DNA from: Pseudoscardovia suis
GTDB lineage: Bacteria > Actinomycetota > Actinomycetes > Actinomycetales > Bifidobacteriaceae
NCBI RefSeq assembly: GCF_002797875.1
Contig: NZ_PGFC01000007.1
Location: 1-64,000, forward strand
DNA: 64,000 bases
Direction of reading: 5' to 3'
A program made the translations under genes and the position numbers. The notes below the pieces were generated by a model that had not been told where the DNA came from, did no database searches, and saw nothing but the letters and a program-made list of their open reading frames with translations. This document shows, one piece after another, positions 1 to 8,312 of this stretch; position 1 is the stretch's first letter; the number at the start of each line of letters is the position of its first letter.

Positions 1-1404
1 GACACGCAGGAGGACAAGTCCACCCCCGCACCATTGCCCGTGCGTTCAGACGTTCATGCGCCCATGGAAAGCTCCCGGTCGGGCGTTGAGCCTCCCGTGA
101 GCACCGACCCACCGGCATACCAGCCCACCGCCGTCCCGGCGGCTGAACCCACGAACAGCGAGGAGGACTGGAACCCGTGGGACGATACGCAAGCCGGTTC
201 AGACACGCAGGCAGCCAACCCATCCGATGGCGGTGAGACGGAACAGCCGCAAGCCACCACGCCCACGGCAGGCGGGACGGATGCGGGTGATGCACGCGCG
301 GTGCAAGGGGAGCGGAACCCGTGGGACAGCGACGCCGACGGAGGCACCGACGGTCCGTCAGCCCAGCCAGCCGCAAACCCAGCCGCCAAGCCAACGGACG
401 GCAGGGTCGACATGCAGGACACCGCACCCACGGGAACGCCCATCACGCCCCCGTGGGATGACTCTCTCATGGATACGACGGCGGACGATGACACGCCACG
501 GCATCCGAAAGCACGGCGTATCCTCGCCATCATGCTCGCCGTCATTCTCGTCATGGGCGTCGGTGCGAGCGTCACTTTCGTCGGGACGCGCACATGGAGC
601 ATGGTCAGGCGTCGGCAAGCCGAACAGGCGCAGCAGGCTCAGGCGCGGAAAGCGCAGGATGATGCGCGGGATGCGTGGGATGCGCAGGTGACGACGGGCA
701 ACGCCCTCGTCCAGCGTATCGATGCAAGCCCGGTGAAGGACACGCCGGAAGTGAAAGAGAAGAGGGATGATGTGGAGCGGTTGCTTCGCAAGCAGCCGTC
801 AGACAATACGCTGAGCCAGGACACGTCGGATTTGAAAGCCGCGTGTGATTCGTTGGAGTCGGTGTGGCGTGCGTGCATGGGGGCTTTGTGCAAGTCCGTG
901 CAGGATACGCTGGCGGGTCTTGTAGATGATGCGAACGGGTTGGCGGATGCGCCGGATTCGGATTCGAAGAAGGGCATGGTGTCGCTTGCCGCGAAGTGGG
1001 GTGGGCGCACGGTGGATGTGGAATCATATGCTGCTGCGGCGTCTGATGCCAGGGAGTTGCAACGTCTTGTGGGGGTTGTTCGTGGTGAGCGCGATCAGAC
1101 GCAGGCGCAGGCAGAGCAACAGCAGGCGCAAGCCCAGCAGCAGGCAGAGCAACAGGCGCAAGCCCAGCAGCAAGCACAGCAGCAAGCGCAGGCGCAAGCC
1201 CAGCAGCAAGCACAGCAGCAAGCACAGCAGCAAGCGCAGGCGCAAGCCCAGCAGCAGGCAGAGCAACAGGCGCAAGCCCAGCAGCAAGCACAGGCACAAG
1301 CCCAAGCCCAAGCCCAAGCCCAAGCCCAGGCGCGGCAGAAAGCCCAACAGCAAAAACACCCCACCCCCACGCAGACAGGCGACAGCGGAATGAACCTCGG
1401 CTAA
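1..1404 (+). CDS. Single-pass membrane protein with Gln/Ala-rich tail (5' partial)
   Basis: The reading frame is open from base 1, so the start probably lies upstream of the window; a TTG at 34 is the first in-window candidate. The first 160 or so residues are acidic, Pro/Thr/Asp-rich and low in complexity. One strong membrane segment follows (about residues 163-183, ILAIMLAVILVMGVGA). The rest is charged, Ala-rich and likely coiled coil, and the last 100 residues are almost only Q and A. A cytoplasmic acidic N-terminus, one anchor and an outer helical tail are suggested. There is no recognised family. Similar architecture occurs in surface and mating-pair proteins of Gram-positive plasmids, but the role is unknown. 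Confidence 0.75.
   Translation, partial: DTQEDKSTPAPLPVRSDVHAPMESSRSGVEPPVSTDPPAYQPTAVPAAEPTNSEEDWNPWDDTQAGSDTQAANPSDGGETEQPQATTPTAGGTDAGDARAVQGERNPWDSDADGGTDGPSAQPAANPAAKPTDGRVDMQDTAPTGTPITPPWDDSLMDTTADDDTPRHPKARRILAIMLAVILVMGVGASVTFVGTRTWSMVRRRQAEQAQQAQARKAQDDARDAWDAQVTTGNALVQRIDASPVKDTPEVKEKRDDVERLLRKQPSDNTLSQDTSDLKAACDSLESVWRACMGALCKSVQDTLAGLVDDANGLADAPDSDSKKGMVSLAAKWGGRTVDVESYAAAASDARELQRLVGVVRGERDQTQAQAEQQQAQAQQQAEQQAQAQQQAQQQAQAQAQQQAQQQAQQQAQAQAQQQAEQQAQAQQQAQAQAQAQAQAQAQARQKAQQQKHPTPTQTGDSGMNLG
1100..1345 (+). repeat. In-frame Gln/Ala codon repeat
   Basis: Short CAG/CAA and GCA/GCG/GCC codons repeat for about 240 bases and encode a QAQQQAQ-type tract. Blocks of about 30-60 bases recur nearly exactly, so the tract probably changes length by slippage or unequal recombination. 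Confidence 0.9.
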
Positions 1405-1414
1405 AACAAAAAGA

Positions 1415-1450
1415 GGGAACCCGGACGGTTGGTGTTTCCCGTCCGGATCC
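1415..1450. terminator. Hairpin between convergent genes
   Basis: CCGGACGG at 1421-1428 pairs with CCGTCCGG at 1439-1446, with extra GGGA/TCCC pairing outside. It sits between two converging genes and is a plausible bidirectional terminator, although the T-tract is poor. Confidence 0.6.
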
Positions 1451-1468
1451 CCTCAGCGGAACCGCACG

Positions 1469-2254
1469 TCAGAACGCGGGCACCGCGAACGCATCATCAC
1501 CCGGCTCATCCACGGCATCAGGCACATCGGACTCAGGGCGGTTCACATTGCCCTCCACCCACTCATGCACTTCATCCAGGGTCTTCGCGTCGAAATCCTC
1601 TTCGAACGGCACCAAGCCGGCCGGAGTGCCGCCACCCAGAATCAGGATGTTGTCGATGTTCGCGCTTGTACCCTGGCCAAGGTTCGTGCGCCAGCCGGTG
1701 AACGTGAAACTCACGACGGCGTTCTGACCCGCGTACACAAGCGAATCCCACAACGCGCGACGCGCATCCGCCTCCGCGACCTGCGCGGCGTTCGAAGGGT
1801 CGGGGTCGATGATGGGCACGGGCATGTCACGGATGATTCCGTCGGAATCCACGTATTTGACGGTGGGGCGGCGGTTCGCCTTCGCGGTGAGCTTGAGGCT
1901 CCACTTGCCTTTCAACTGGGGGCGTTTCTCGGACAGGATGACGAGCTTCTTGCTGGACGCGGATTCCGCGACCTTGCTCACGTCGGCGTCCTTGAACGCG
2001 AGGAGTCCGCCGATGGTGTCGTCCCATTCGCCGCGCGCTTCGAGACGCTGGATAGCCGCCTGCTGTGCGAGCGACGTCGCCTTGATGTCGGGCTTGTCTC
2101 CGGTCTTGTCGAAAGCGAGCACGAGGTCGTACTTGGGTGCGCCGGACGTTTCCTTCGCATCCTTTTCCTTGTATGCGTGCGGCTTGTACAGGTGGAGGTT
2201 GCCGAGCCGGACGACTCCGGTGCGCACGTGGGTGTCGTTGACATGGGGATTCAT
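1469..2254 (-). CDS. DUF2815-like phage/plasmid ssDNA-binding protein
   Basis: This 261-residue protein is probably a single-strand DNA-binding protein of the DUF2815 type, used in phage and plasmid replication or recombination. It starts RTGVVRLGNLHLYKP, has a central KGKWSLKL...RRPTVKYVDSDG segment, and carries a late AVVSFTFTGW beta strand, all fitting that OB-fold family. The C-terminus is acidic, as in many SSBs. ATG 2254 was chosen over upstream ATGs because GGAAAGG lies just before it. It is transcribed from a TTGACA-N16-TATTGT promoter. Together with the exonuclease at 4477 and RusA-like protein at 5376 it suggests a phage-like recombination set. The family call rests on recognition by eye. 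Confidence 0.6.
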   Translation of the reverse strand: MNPHVNDTHVRTGVVRLGNLHLYKPHAYKEKDAKETSGAPKYDLVLAFDKTGDKPDIKATSLAQQAAIQRLEARGEWDDTIGGLLAFKDADVSKVAESASSKKLVILSEKRPQLKGKWSLKLTAKANRRPTVKYVDSDGIIRDMPVPIIDPDPSNAAQVAEADARRALWDSLVYAGQNAVVSFTFTGWRTNLGQGTSANIDNILILGGGTPAGLVPFEEDFDAKTLDEVHEWVEGNVNRPESDVPDAVDEPGDDAFAVPAF

Positions 2255-2312
2255 GATGTGTCTGCCTTTCCGTTTTGGGGCTTGTCGTCCCTTGGTTTTT
2301 CTGACATGCTCC

Positions 2313-2340
2313 ACAATACGCAGTTTCCTGAACATGTCAA
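2313..2340 (-). promoter_or_regulatory. Class I promoter for the DUF2815-like gene
   Basis: On the minus strand, TTGACA (2335-2340), a 16-bp spacer, then TATTGT (2313-2318). The -35 box overlaps a small dyad, AACATG at 2331-2336 and CATGTT at 2346-2351, which could be an operator. Confidence 0.75.
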
Positions 2341-2469
2341 AAAAACATGTTTTCCTAGTGTTTGCAACGTTTTCCGGCATTCTTCGCATGTTTTTGCACG
2401 CATGTTGCTGCGTGTTCGGCGTGTCGCGTGTATGGTTGTCTTACGACAGGACAACGAAGGGAGGTCGGG

Positions 2470-3297
2470 ATGGACGGCACCATAAGCCTGAAAAAGCTCC
2501 GTCTCAAAGCAGGCAAAACCCAGAAGGACATGGGTGAACTGTGCGACGTATCCCTCAACACATGGCGGTCATGGGAGAAAGACCCGCGCATCATGCCGCA
2601 CGGAATGTGGCTCGACGCGGTGGCGTACCTCGAAACCGCCATACAAGCCAAGGAGAACAGCATGGCACAGCATTTCGAATGCAAGAAAGCCATCATCGGC
2701 GACGAAGCGTACAAGGACGAGGACGAGTGGACGGTGCCCATCCCCGAAGGGCTGACGGACACGTTCGAACCGTCGAAACCCTGCACGAAGGAACAGCTCA
2801 TCCGCTACTCCACGGGCGGACCCGAACCCTACCCGGGGTATGAGAAGGAACTGGAGGCTTGGGAGGACGCATGGGAGGACGTGCGCCAACGCCAGGCGGA
2901 AGCGGACGGCGACACATACCTCACGCTGCCCAACGCGATCACGGGCGTGTCCGAGGACGTGGACGAGGACGGCAACCTTGTCCAGTACGACGAACCGCAG
3001 GTCGTGGTGGACGCGCAGTCCGGGGATGCGACGCTGGCCGTTCCCGACGGTGACGCGAAGGAAGCGGACGGCGACACAAAGGAAACGGACGAGGCGGACG
3101 GTGACGACGGCGTGGACTACGACTGGGGCGACTACCTGATGTGGAAGGACACGCTGGACGACGACGAGTATGCGGAGCAGAGCATGGACGAGATGCTCCA
3201 CCCGGAGGATTACCCGGGGTTGGACGAGGCGTTCGACGCAATGCTGAAGAAGAAGGCGGGCGACGCGCCGTCGGACAAGGACGGTTCCGAAGACTGA
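2470..3297 (+). CDS. XRE-type HTH protein with long acidic C-terminal part
   Basis: This 275-residue protein begins with a helix-turn-helix of the XRE type (about residues 5-55, LKKLRLKAGKTQKDMGE then SLNTWRSWEKD). The following 220 residues are very acidic, with repeated D/E-rich stretches, and no known domain is visible. ATG 2470 follows a clear GGGAGG ribosome site; the longer upstream frame lacks one. It is divergent from the DUF2815-like gene, so it may regulate the shared 2255-2469 region. A fusion of a DNA-binding domain with an acidic tail could also be a DNA mimic or an anti-restriction factor, but nothing here proves it. Confidence 0.7.
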   Translation: MDGTISLKKLRLKAGKTQKDMGELCDVSLNTWRSWEKDPRIMPHGMWLDAVAYLETAIQAKENSMAQHFECKKAIIGDEAYKDEDEWTVPIPEGLTDTFEPSKPCTKEQLIRYSTGGPEPYPGYEKELEAWEDAWEDVRQRQAEADGDTYLTLPNAITGVSEDVDEDGNLVQYDEPQVVVDAQSGDATLAVPDGDAKEADGDTKETDEADGDDGVDYDWGDYLMWKDTLDDDEYAEQSMDEMLHPEDYPGLDEAFDAMLKKKAGDAPSDKDGSED

Positions 3298-3329
3298 CCG
3301 TCGGACCGCGACCAGTTTGGCTTATCGAC

Positions 3330-3362
3330 AAGGGATACCCGAAATCCGGGTATCCCTTTTCC
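3330..3362 (+). terminator. Rho-independent terminator
   Basis: AAGGGATACCCG at 3330-3341 pairs with CGGGTATCCCTT at 3347-3358 across a short loop, and T-rich sequence follows. It ends the XRE-type gene. Confidence 0.9.
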
Positions 3363-3378
3363 TTTGCCCATGCCACGG

Positions 3379-3407
3379 GTGTTTCGGCTTTCCCTCACGG
3401 GTAGAAT
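3379..3407 (+). promoter_or_regulatory. Class II promoter (GTGTTT-N17-TAGAAT)
   Basis: GTGTTT at 3379-3384, a 17-bp spacer and TAGAAT at 3402-3407 lie 40 bases upstream of the tagged protein gene. The same arrangement, with the same TAGAATCG context, precedes the paralogue at 18759-19619. Confidence 0.55.
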
Positions 3408-3446
3408 CGTAAGGGATACGACAGGCATCGGAAAGCAGGCATCATC

Positions 3447-4394
3447 ATGGCATTCGACCCGAAACAGCATCCCCGCCAACCCGACGGACGGTTCCGCATC
3501 AAACCCGGCATGGACATGGCAGCCGCGCACGACGCGACACCCGCCGTCCCACCGTTGTCCCATCTCAGCGAAGTGGAAAACGCATTAGGGGAAGCCGGGT
3601 TCGAAGGCAACGAGAACCTCCCCGGCGTATGGGTCGCAGACGACGGCATGGATGACACGACCGTGCAGAAGACCGTCGGCAGGCTCCGGCAGGACTACCC
3701 GGATGACACGTTCACCGTGGACACCGATTGGAGGAAACGCCCGCGCGTGACCATCGACCTGTCCCGATACGGGTTGTGCCCGCCCCAACACGGCATGACC
3801 GACGTGCAGGCGGACAACATGCTGACGTTGGAAGGCGCTGGAGACGACGGTTATTTCGACGCCTGGGTGTCGGATGCGCCTGCGGACGGCGACTACGACT
3901 GGGACGAGGGATGCTTCGACATGGATCGCGCCATCCGGACACGGTATGCGAAATTCAACATGCGGTGCATCCCGGACGGCGAGGAACCCGGGTACTGGAA
4001 CACGCATCGCATCGGCATCGAAGATCTGCAACGCTCATACATGACATTCGACAGCGGTGACACGAGGGACGAGATGGATGACGCGCTGCGCGTGCCCGGC
4101 TACCAATACGCGCATGAGGAATGCGACAGCATTGGCGACAACAGGCGCGCGTTGGAGGACGATCTCGAAGACGCCGGATTGCACTGGCGTGAGTATGACA
4201 CCGATGCGGCTGTGGACGCCGCGCTCAGGGAAATGAACGAGCATGCCGCACGGGACGGCATGCACGGCAGGTATGGCGAAGACGACTACTGGGACATGCA
4301 CCCGACATGGTATTGCGAATACAATCCCGTGAACGACCCCGAATGGGTGAAGGCCCATGCCGGCGAATGGCGCAAACAGCCACGGGAATCCTGA
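3447..4394 (+). CDS. HPRxPxGRFR-tagged protein 1, unknown effector-like
   Basis: This 315-residue protein has no known family. Residues 8-19 form a tag (HPRQPDGRFRIK) shared with the proteins at 17251-18762 and 18759-19619. A shared module follows: a helix ending GF, a GVWV segment, then LRQDYPDDTF near residues 80-90. The rest is rich in Asp, Trp and Tyr (YDWDEGCFDMD, YWDMHPTWYCEYNP) and has no match I recognise. There is no signal peptide or membrane segment. The start is the only ATG after the class II promoter. The variable C-terminus on a constant N-terminus resembles polymorphic toxins or translocated effectors, which is an inference. Confidence 0.75.
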   Translation: MAFDPKQHPRQPDGRFRIKPGMDMAAAHDATPAVPPLSHLSEVENALGEAGFEGNENLPGVWVADDGMDDTTVQKTVGRLRQDYPDDTFTVDTDWRKRPRVTIDLSRYGLCPPQHGMTDVQADNMLTLEGAGDDGYFDAWVSDAPADGDYDWDEGCFDMDRAIRTRYAKFNMRCIPDGEEPGYWNTHRIGIEDLQRSYMTFDSGDTRDEMDDALRVPGYQYAHEECDSIGDNRRALEDDLEDAGLHWREYDTDAAVDAALREMNEHAARDGMHGRYGEDDYWDMHPTWYCEYNPVNDPEWVKAHAGEWRKQPRES

Positions 4395-4407
4395 AACCAA
4401 GCGTTTT

Positions 4408-4435
4408 TTGACAGTCCGACGCAACCCATTATTCT
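4408..4435 (+). promoter_or_regulatory. Class I promoter for the exonuclease operon
   Basis: TTGACA at 4408-4413, a 16-bp spacer and TATTCT at 4430-4435. Confidence 0.8.
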
Positions 4436-4476
4436 GGATTGCGTCAAGTCGAAACGTGATGTGGAAGGATACTCAA

Positions 4477-5379
4477 ATGACAGGAAGTACACGGACAGCC
4501 GGTGCGACGCTCATCGATGAAACCGACGAAGAGTATTTCGCAAGCCCCGCACTCGACCAAAGCCAGTTGAAGAAGTTCATGCACAATCCCGCCGACTGGG
4601 GGTGGGAGCGTTTGCACGGCGGCATGGAACCCACGCCCGCAATGAAGTTCGGCACCGCGTTCCACGCCTACCTGCTCGGCACGGCCGACGTGACCGCCAT
4701 GCCCGAAGGCATGAACCCGCGCACCAAGGAGGCGAAGGAGTGGAAAGCCGAACAGGAAGCGCGGGGCGCTCTCATCGTCAGCCAGCAGGACATGCAGTTG
4801 CTCGACCGCATGCGCGACAACCTGCGTCGTGACGAGGAGCGTGCGCGCATGATCGACGAAGGGTTGCGCGAACAGGCGATCGAATGGACGGACGAGCGGA
4901 CCGGCCTGCGGTTGAAGGCGAAACTCGATTTGATCCCCCGTGACAGCCTGTGGCTCGTGGACATCAAGACAGCGGCAAGCGCGCAACCCGAGGATTTCGC
5001 ACGAAGCGCATGGCTCCACGGCTATCACATCCAAGCGGAGTTTTATCGTGCGGCCGTCATGATGATCGATCCCGCGCTGTTGCATAGGGAGCATCGTGAC
5101 AGTCTCGGCATGCAGTTCTGGGTGTTCGAGAAGCAGGATGCGTGCGATTGGCGTCCGTGGAGCATCCGCGCGTCAAGCGAAATCGCCTCGTGCGCGCGTA
5201 CGAGCATCCGCCAGGCGTTGCTTCGCATCGCGGAATGCGTGGAGAAAGCCGGTGACGCGGGTTACGGCGCGGATTTGGATGGTGCGGCCCGCTGGTGCGT
5301 GGAACGCATGGGGTATCCGAAGCAGGTGGAGGAGATCCAGTTCGCGGACTGGCAGTTGCGTGAGGCGGAGATCCTGTGA
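4477..5379 (+). CDS. PDDEXK exonuclease, RecE/VRR-like phage type
   Basis: This 300-residue protein is a likely recombination exonuclease of the PD-(D/E)XK superfamily that trims DNA ends so a partner can anneal the strands. It has the early SALDQSQLKKFMHNPADW segment typical of phage RecE-like nucleases, AMKFGTAFHAYLLG (conserved G-x-x-x-H motif), and the catalytic core RLKAKLDLIPRD...LWLVDIKTAASAQP, where D and the D-x-K residues bind metal. ATG 4477 follows GGAAGGAT and a class I promoter. It overlaps the next gene by GTGA, so the two are translationally coupled. The ssDNA-binding candidate at 1469 may be its partner. Confidence 0.8.
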   Translation: MTGSTRTAGATLIDETDEEYFASPALDQSQLKKFMHNPADWGWERLHGGMEPTPAMKFGTAFHAYLLGTADVTAMPEGMNPRTKEAKEWKAEQEARGALIVSQQDMQLLDRMRDNLRRDEERARMIDEGLREQAIEWTDERTGLRLKAKLDLIPRDSLWLVDIKTAASAQPEDFARSAWLHGYHIQAEFYRAAVMMIDPALLHREHRDSLGMQFWVFEKQDACDWRPWSIRASSEIASCARTSIRQALLRIAECVEKAGDAGYGADLDGAARWCVERMGYPKQVEEIQFADWQLREAEIL

Positions 5380-6428
5380 AGGGTGGAAGAATGGGGCATG
5401 GTGTGCGACGCAATGCGCGTGCGTCGCACACCATGCCATCCCACCCGGACGACAGGGAAGGGTATGCTGCTGTGTTCACCATCCCCGCGCAATGGTGGAT
5501 GGTGACCAACGGCGTGCAGTCGGAGCGTGCGCGCGCCCGCACACGGCATACATTGCGCGTGCATGCGCGTGACACGTGGCGCGCATTGGCACGTAGGGGA
5601 GCCGCATGGCGTGTCGATAGGTTCCTCGCGGTCATCGGCGTCCAATACCCGCACGGGCGGCATGGTTTCCCTGCGGAGGCTGCGGAAACGGTGAAACCGA
5701 TCATTGATGCGGGCACGGACATGGGCTTGTGGTCGGATGATGACAGTGCGCACAGGTGTTCGACCATCTACCATCTGATGCCAGGGGAGAGCGCGGGTGA
5801 CGCGCACATGCTGACGGTGCTCATCATTCCCGTTCCCGCGAAAGCGCCCACGTATATAGCGCCACGGGACATCAACCGTCGTATCCTCGCAACCGACCCC
5901 ATGGGGTATGGTGCGGGCAGTATTACGATGCGCATTCCGTTCCGCCTGTGGGTCACGTCGAACCTGACGGACAGTGATCTTGTGGCACGTCAGCATGGGC
6001 GGAGGAAAGCCGCCACATGGGGGTCGTGGAAAGCGTATGGGGTGCGTGCGAATGTGGCGGACGCCTTGGGGAAGCGGGCGCGCGTCGCATGGGAGCATAA
6101 CAGCATGCCGCCCGTCCCATGGGATTCGTACATCGTGTTCGCGGGCGTCGGGTATGCGAGTGACGTGAACGCGGACCCGGACAATGCGGCGGAAACGGTG
6201 AACCGTCTCCTCCATGCGGGCGTGGAGGCGCGTATGCTTCCCGCCGTCACTCCGGACAGGCTGAAAGCCGTGGTGTTCTTCCGTTTGGCGGGGAAAGCCG
6301 ATCCGGGCATGCATGATGTGAAACTGTACGCGGTGCGCATTCCGCGCGGCGTGCAATGGTTGGACTGTCTCGCGGACAGTGTGCGTGATTCGTGGGATGA
6401 GTGGGATGGGAGGCATGGGAAGAAGTGA
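5376..6428 (+). CDS. Tandem RusA-like Holliday junction resolvase with split active site
   Basis: This 350-residue protein appears to hold two RusA-like domains. Family RusA enzymes are single-domain, about 120-150 residues, and cut Holliday junctions with clustered aspartates (a DxDN motif and a later DD). Here domain 1 (about residues 25-150) keeps the helix AETVKPIIDAG and the WSDDDS acids but has lost the DxDN, which is GFPAEA instead. Domain 2 (about 170-330) keeps DPDN (bases 6175-6186) and AETVNRLLHAG but has lost the second acid pair. GTG 5376 overlaps the stop of the exonuclease. Either the halves build one composite site or the protein is a non-cutting junction binder. Confidence 0.65.
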   Translation: MKGGRMGHGVRRNARASHTMPSHPDDREGYAAVFTIPAQWWMVTNGVQSERARARTRHTLRVHARDTWRALARRGAAWRVDRFLAVIGVQYPHGRHGFPAEAAETVKPIIDAGTDMGLWSDDDSAHRCSTIYHLMPGESAGDAHMLTVLIIPVPAKAPTYIAPRDINRRILATDPMGYGAGSITMRIPFRLWVTSNLTDSDLVARQHGRRKAATWGSWKAYGVRANVADALGKRARVAWEHNSMPPVPWDSYIVFAGVGYASDVNADPDNAAETVNRLLHAGVEARMLPAVTPDRLKAVVFFRLAGKADPGMHDVKLYAVRIPRGVQWLDCLADSVRDSWDEWDGRHGKK

Positions 6429-6682
6429 GAGCGTTCATCCGTTTCATATGGTTGCATGCGCGGCGCATGCTGCGCGCCGGGGGCGTGCTGCTCGCAACGG
6501 GCATGGCATGCTGGGTTGCGGTGGGCGTGCGCGGCTGGTGGCGTGCTGCGGACAGTATGACGGTCATCGGTTTGCTTCTCATGGGTGGTGTGGGTGTGAC
6601 GCTTGGTGTCGTGCGTGCGGTCGTCGCATGGTGCCGGTTGGGTCGTGCGGGGCGGCGCGCCTACCGTGACCGGCAGACGTGA
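6425..6682 (+). CDS. Small two-helix membrane protein
   Basis: These 85 residues have two hydrophobic helices (about residues 17-38 and 45-66) joined by a short turn and ending with an Arg-rich tail. GTG 6425 overlaps the stop of the RusA-like gene as GTGA, so it is the third gene of that operon. No family is recognised. Confidence 0.6.
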   Translation: MRAFIRFIWLHARRMLRAGGVLLATGMACWVAVGVRGWWRAADSMTVIGLLLMGGVGVTLGVVRAVVAWCRLGRAGRRAYRDRQT

Positions 6683-6714
6683 TTCCTCCACGCGGCTGAA
6701 GCCGGAGGCTTCCC
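6679..6714 (-). repeat. Solo IS200/IS605-like right-end hairpin
   Basis: On the minus strand a stem (CCGGCTTCAGCCG core) is followed by GGAGGAATCAC. This is the arrangement seen at the right end of IS200/IS605 elements that carry tnpB. No transposase or tnpB frame is nearby. It may also terminate the upstream operon. Confidence 0.45.
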
Positions 6715-6761
6715 GCGCAACCCCGGTGACTGTGGTGCTGCCGCGCGAGCGAACAGGCGTT

Positions 6762-6789
6762 TTGACAAGCCGGGTGCGACAGGTAATCT
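6762..6789 (+). promoter_or_regulatory. Class I promoter
   Basis: TTGACA at 6762-6767, 16 bp, then TAATCT at 6784-6789, upstream of the membrane protein at 6835. Confidence 0.8.
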
Positions 6790-6834
6790 TGGAAACATCA
6801 GCCGGGTGTTCCGACAATCCCGAAAGGAGTTTTC

Positions 6835-7236
6835 ATGTTCCGTCGTCTCATCGAAGGTCTGTCAGGTCGATTGAAGTGGCTGTCGCTCGTGCTTTCATGC
6901 GTGTGGGGCGTCGCCTGGTTTGTGGGCGGGGGTTATGTGTTCGTGGAGTGGCTCAACGGGTGGGATGAGACGTCCACGTGTCTTGTATGCCGGGAGATGC
7001 TGGTTTTGTGGCTTGTGTGCATGAGCGTGTATGGCGTGCTGGCATGGCTTTTCCCCCATGTGCCGGTGTCCGGGTGTGGTGACATGGATGACGTGGATGG
7101 CGTAGATGAAATGCATGATCCGGTCGAGGATGCGCCGACCGTGCTGGTGGAGGTGCCGGAGACGCGTGTAATGGAGGGTGTGCCGCCGTCGTTCCCGCCT
7201 CGTCGTGCGCATCGTCGCGTGCATTATGTCGTTTGA
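6835..7236 (+). CDS. Two-helix membrane protein with acidic tail
   Basis: These 133 residues have hydrophobic helices at about 13-38 and 52-72, separated by a loop with two Cys (TCLVC), then an acidic, Pro-rich cytoplasmic-looking tail. ATG 6835 follows AAAGGAG. It is transcribed alone from a class I promoter. The Cys pair might bind metal or form a disulfide. The function is unknown. Confidence 0.7.
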   Translation: MFRRLIEGLSGRLKWLSLVLSCVWGVAWFVGGGYVFVEWLNGWDETSTCLVCREMLVLWLVCMSVYGVLAWLFPHVPVSGCGDMDDVDGVDEMHDPVEDAPTVLVEVPETRVMEGVPPSFPPRRAHRRVHYVV

Positions 7237-7263
7237 ACGGCTGGTGTTGCTTGGTGGCGTGGT

Positions 7264-7710
7264 TTAGAGTTCCGCGCCGTAGTCATCTTCCTTGGTGTCA
7301 TCCCTGTCCGTGTTGTCCGGATCCATGCCGGTCGGTGTGGCGGGCGACTGGTCGTGTGGTGTGGCGGACGGCTGACTGTCCGCTTCCACAGGTTCCGCAT
7401 GCAGATTCCGCATGATGAGCATGATTCCCGCTATGAGGAGCGCGAGACCGCCGATGAGCATGATGAGTCGGAACATGTGCCGCCAACCGTCGGGCAGTGT
7501 CGTGAACCATTGCGTGGGGGATGGGAGGGTGGTTTCGGTGGCTTGTTCGGGATCGTCTTCGCTGAGGGTGTTGCGGCGGCGTATGGTGGTGAGTATGCCG
7601 CCAACCCATCCGACGAGGGGTGTGCCGATGGCGAGGATTGTTCCGCCCGCCCACATGAGTGTCTGCCATTGATTGATGAGGTGGATGAGCTTGGTGAGGG
7701 TTTTGCGCAT
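7264..7710 (-). CDS. Two-helix membrane protein
   Basis: These 148 residues contain two membrane helices (about 20-42 and 80-102) with a polar middle and an acidic tail ending DDYGAEL. It ends 28 bases from the convergent gene at 7236. ATG 7710 follows GGGAGA. It is a plausible inner-membrane accessory protein; no family is recognised. Confidence 0.6.
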   Translation of the reverse strand: MRKTLTKLIHLINQWQTLMWAGGTILAIGTPLVGWVGGILTTIRRRNTLSEDDPEQATETTLPSPTQWFTTLPDGWRHMFRLIMLIGGLALLIAGIMLIMRNLHAEPVEADSQPSATPHDQSPATPTGMDPDNTDRDDTKEDDYGAEL

Positions 7711-7786
7711 TGCCGTCTCCCGTTTGTCTTGTCTTTTGTCCTATCCTAGGTTGTTTTGTCCGTTCGTGTGTTTTTACTGTGCGGGT

Positions 7787-8183
7787 GGTTGCGTTTCTCC
7801 ATGGTGGCGTACCGCTATGATTTCTATGATTCTATGAACTATGAGGGGATGGCGTGGGGCGTTGGGGTTGTTAGGGTTTGCGGGGTCGTGTGGTTGCGTT
7901 TCTCCATGCTTTCGGTTGCGTTTCTCCACGTTTCGGGTTGCGATACTCCATGCGGCGGGTTGCGATACTCCATGCGGTTTTCGGGGTTGGTTGCGATACT
8001 CCATGCGGTTGGTTGCGATACTCCATGCGGTGGGGTTTGTCGGAACGCCTGTGTTTTTGAGGGGGTTTGGAGTGGGTTGTGTCGTATGTCCGTGGGTTTC
8101 CTGGGTGTGTTTGCGCGCGTGGCGTGGGGTTTGCGGGGTCGTGTGGTTGCTTTTCTCCATGCGGCGGGTTGCGATACTCCATG
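7787..8183 (+). repeat. Iteron array, candidate replication origin
   Basis: Nine copies of a 17-bp repeat, consensus GGTTGCGATACTCCATG (some copies read GTTT or TTTT where this has GATA), start at 7787, 7892, 7914, 7936, 7958, 7989, 8011, 8145 and 8167. Most neighbours are exactly 22 bp apart, which is two helical turns and is typical of iterons that bind a plasmid initiator. The DNA around 7805-7850 is the least GC-rich nearby and could melt. Apart from the repeats I see no credible gene between 7711 and 8752. The initiator is probably RepA (20845) or the protein at 55657. Confidence 0.8.
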
Positions 8184-8312
8184 TTTCGTTGCATTGTGGG
8201 ATTGTTCGGAGGCGGGTGGGAAGCCCCCGGCATTAGCCGATAATGTGGATTATGTCAGAAAAGGGGCTTGCCCTATCGTGGGTGCGTCCTCTTTTCCTAT
8301 GCCGTGCGCAGA

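Noticed and set aside
605..1297. Minus-strand frames across the Gln/Ala repeat
   Set aside because: They arise because the repeat lacks stops in several frames; the protein would be pure A/L/P repeats.
7892..8027. Regular repeats that could look like a CRISPR array
   Set aside because: Units are 17 bp with 5-bp gaps, no spacers, and no cas genes; phasing fits iterons.
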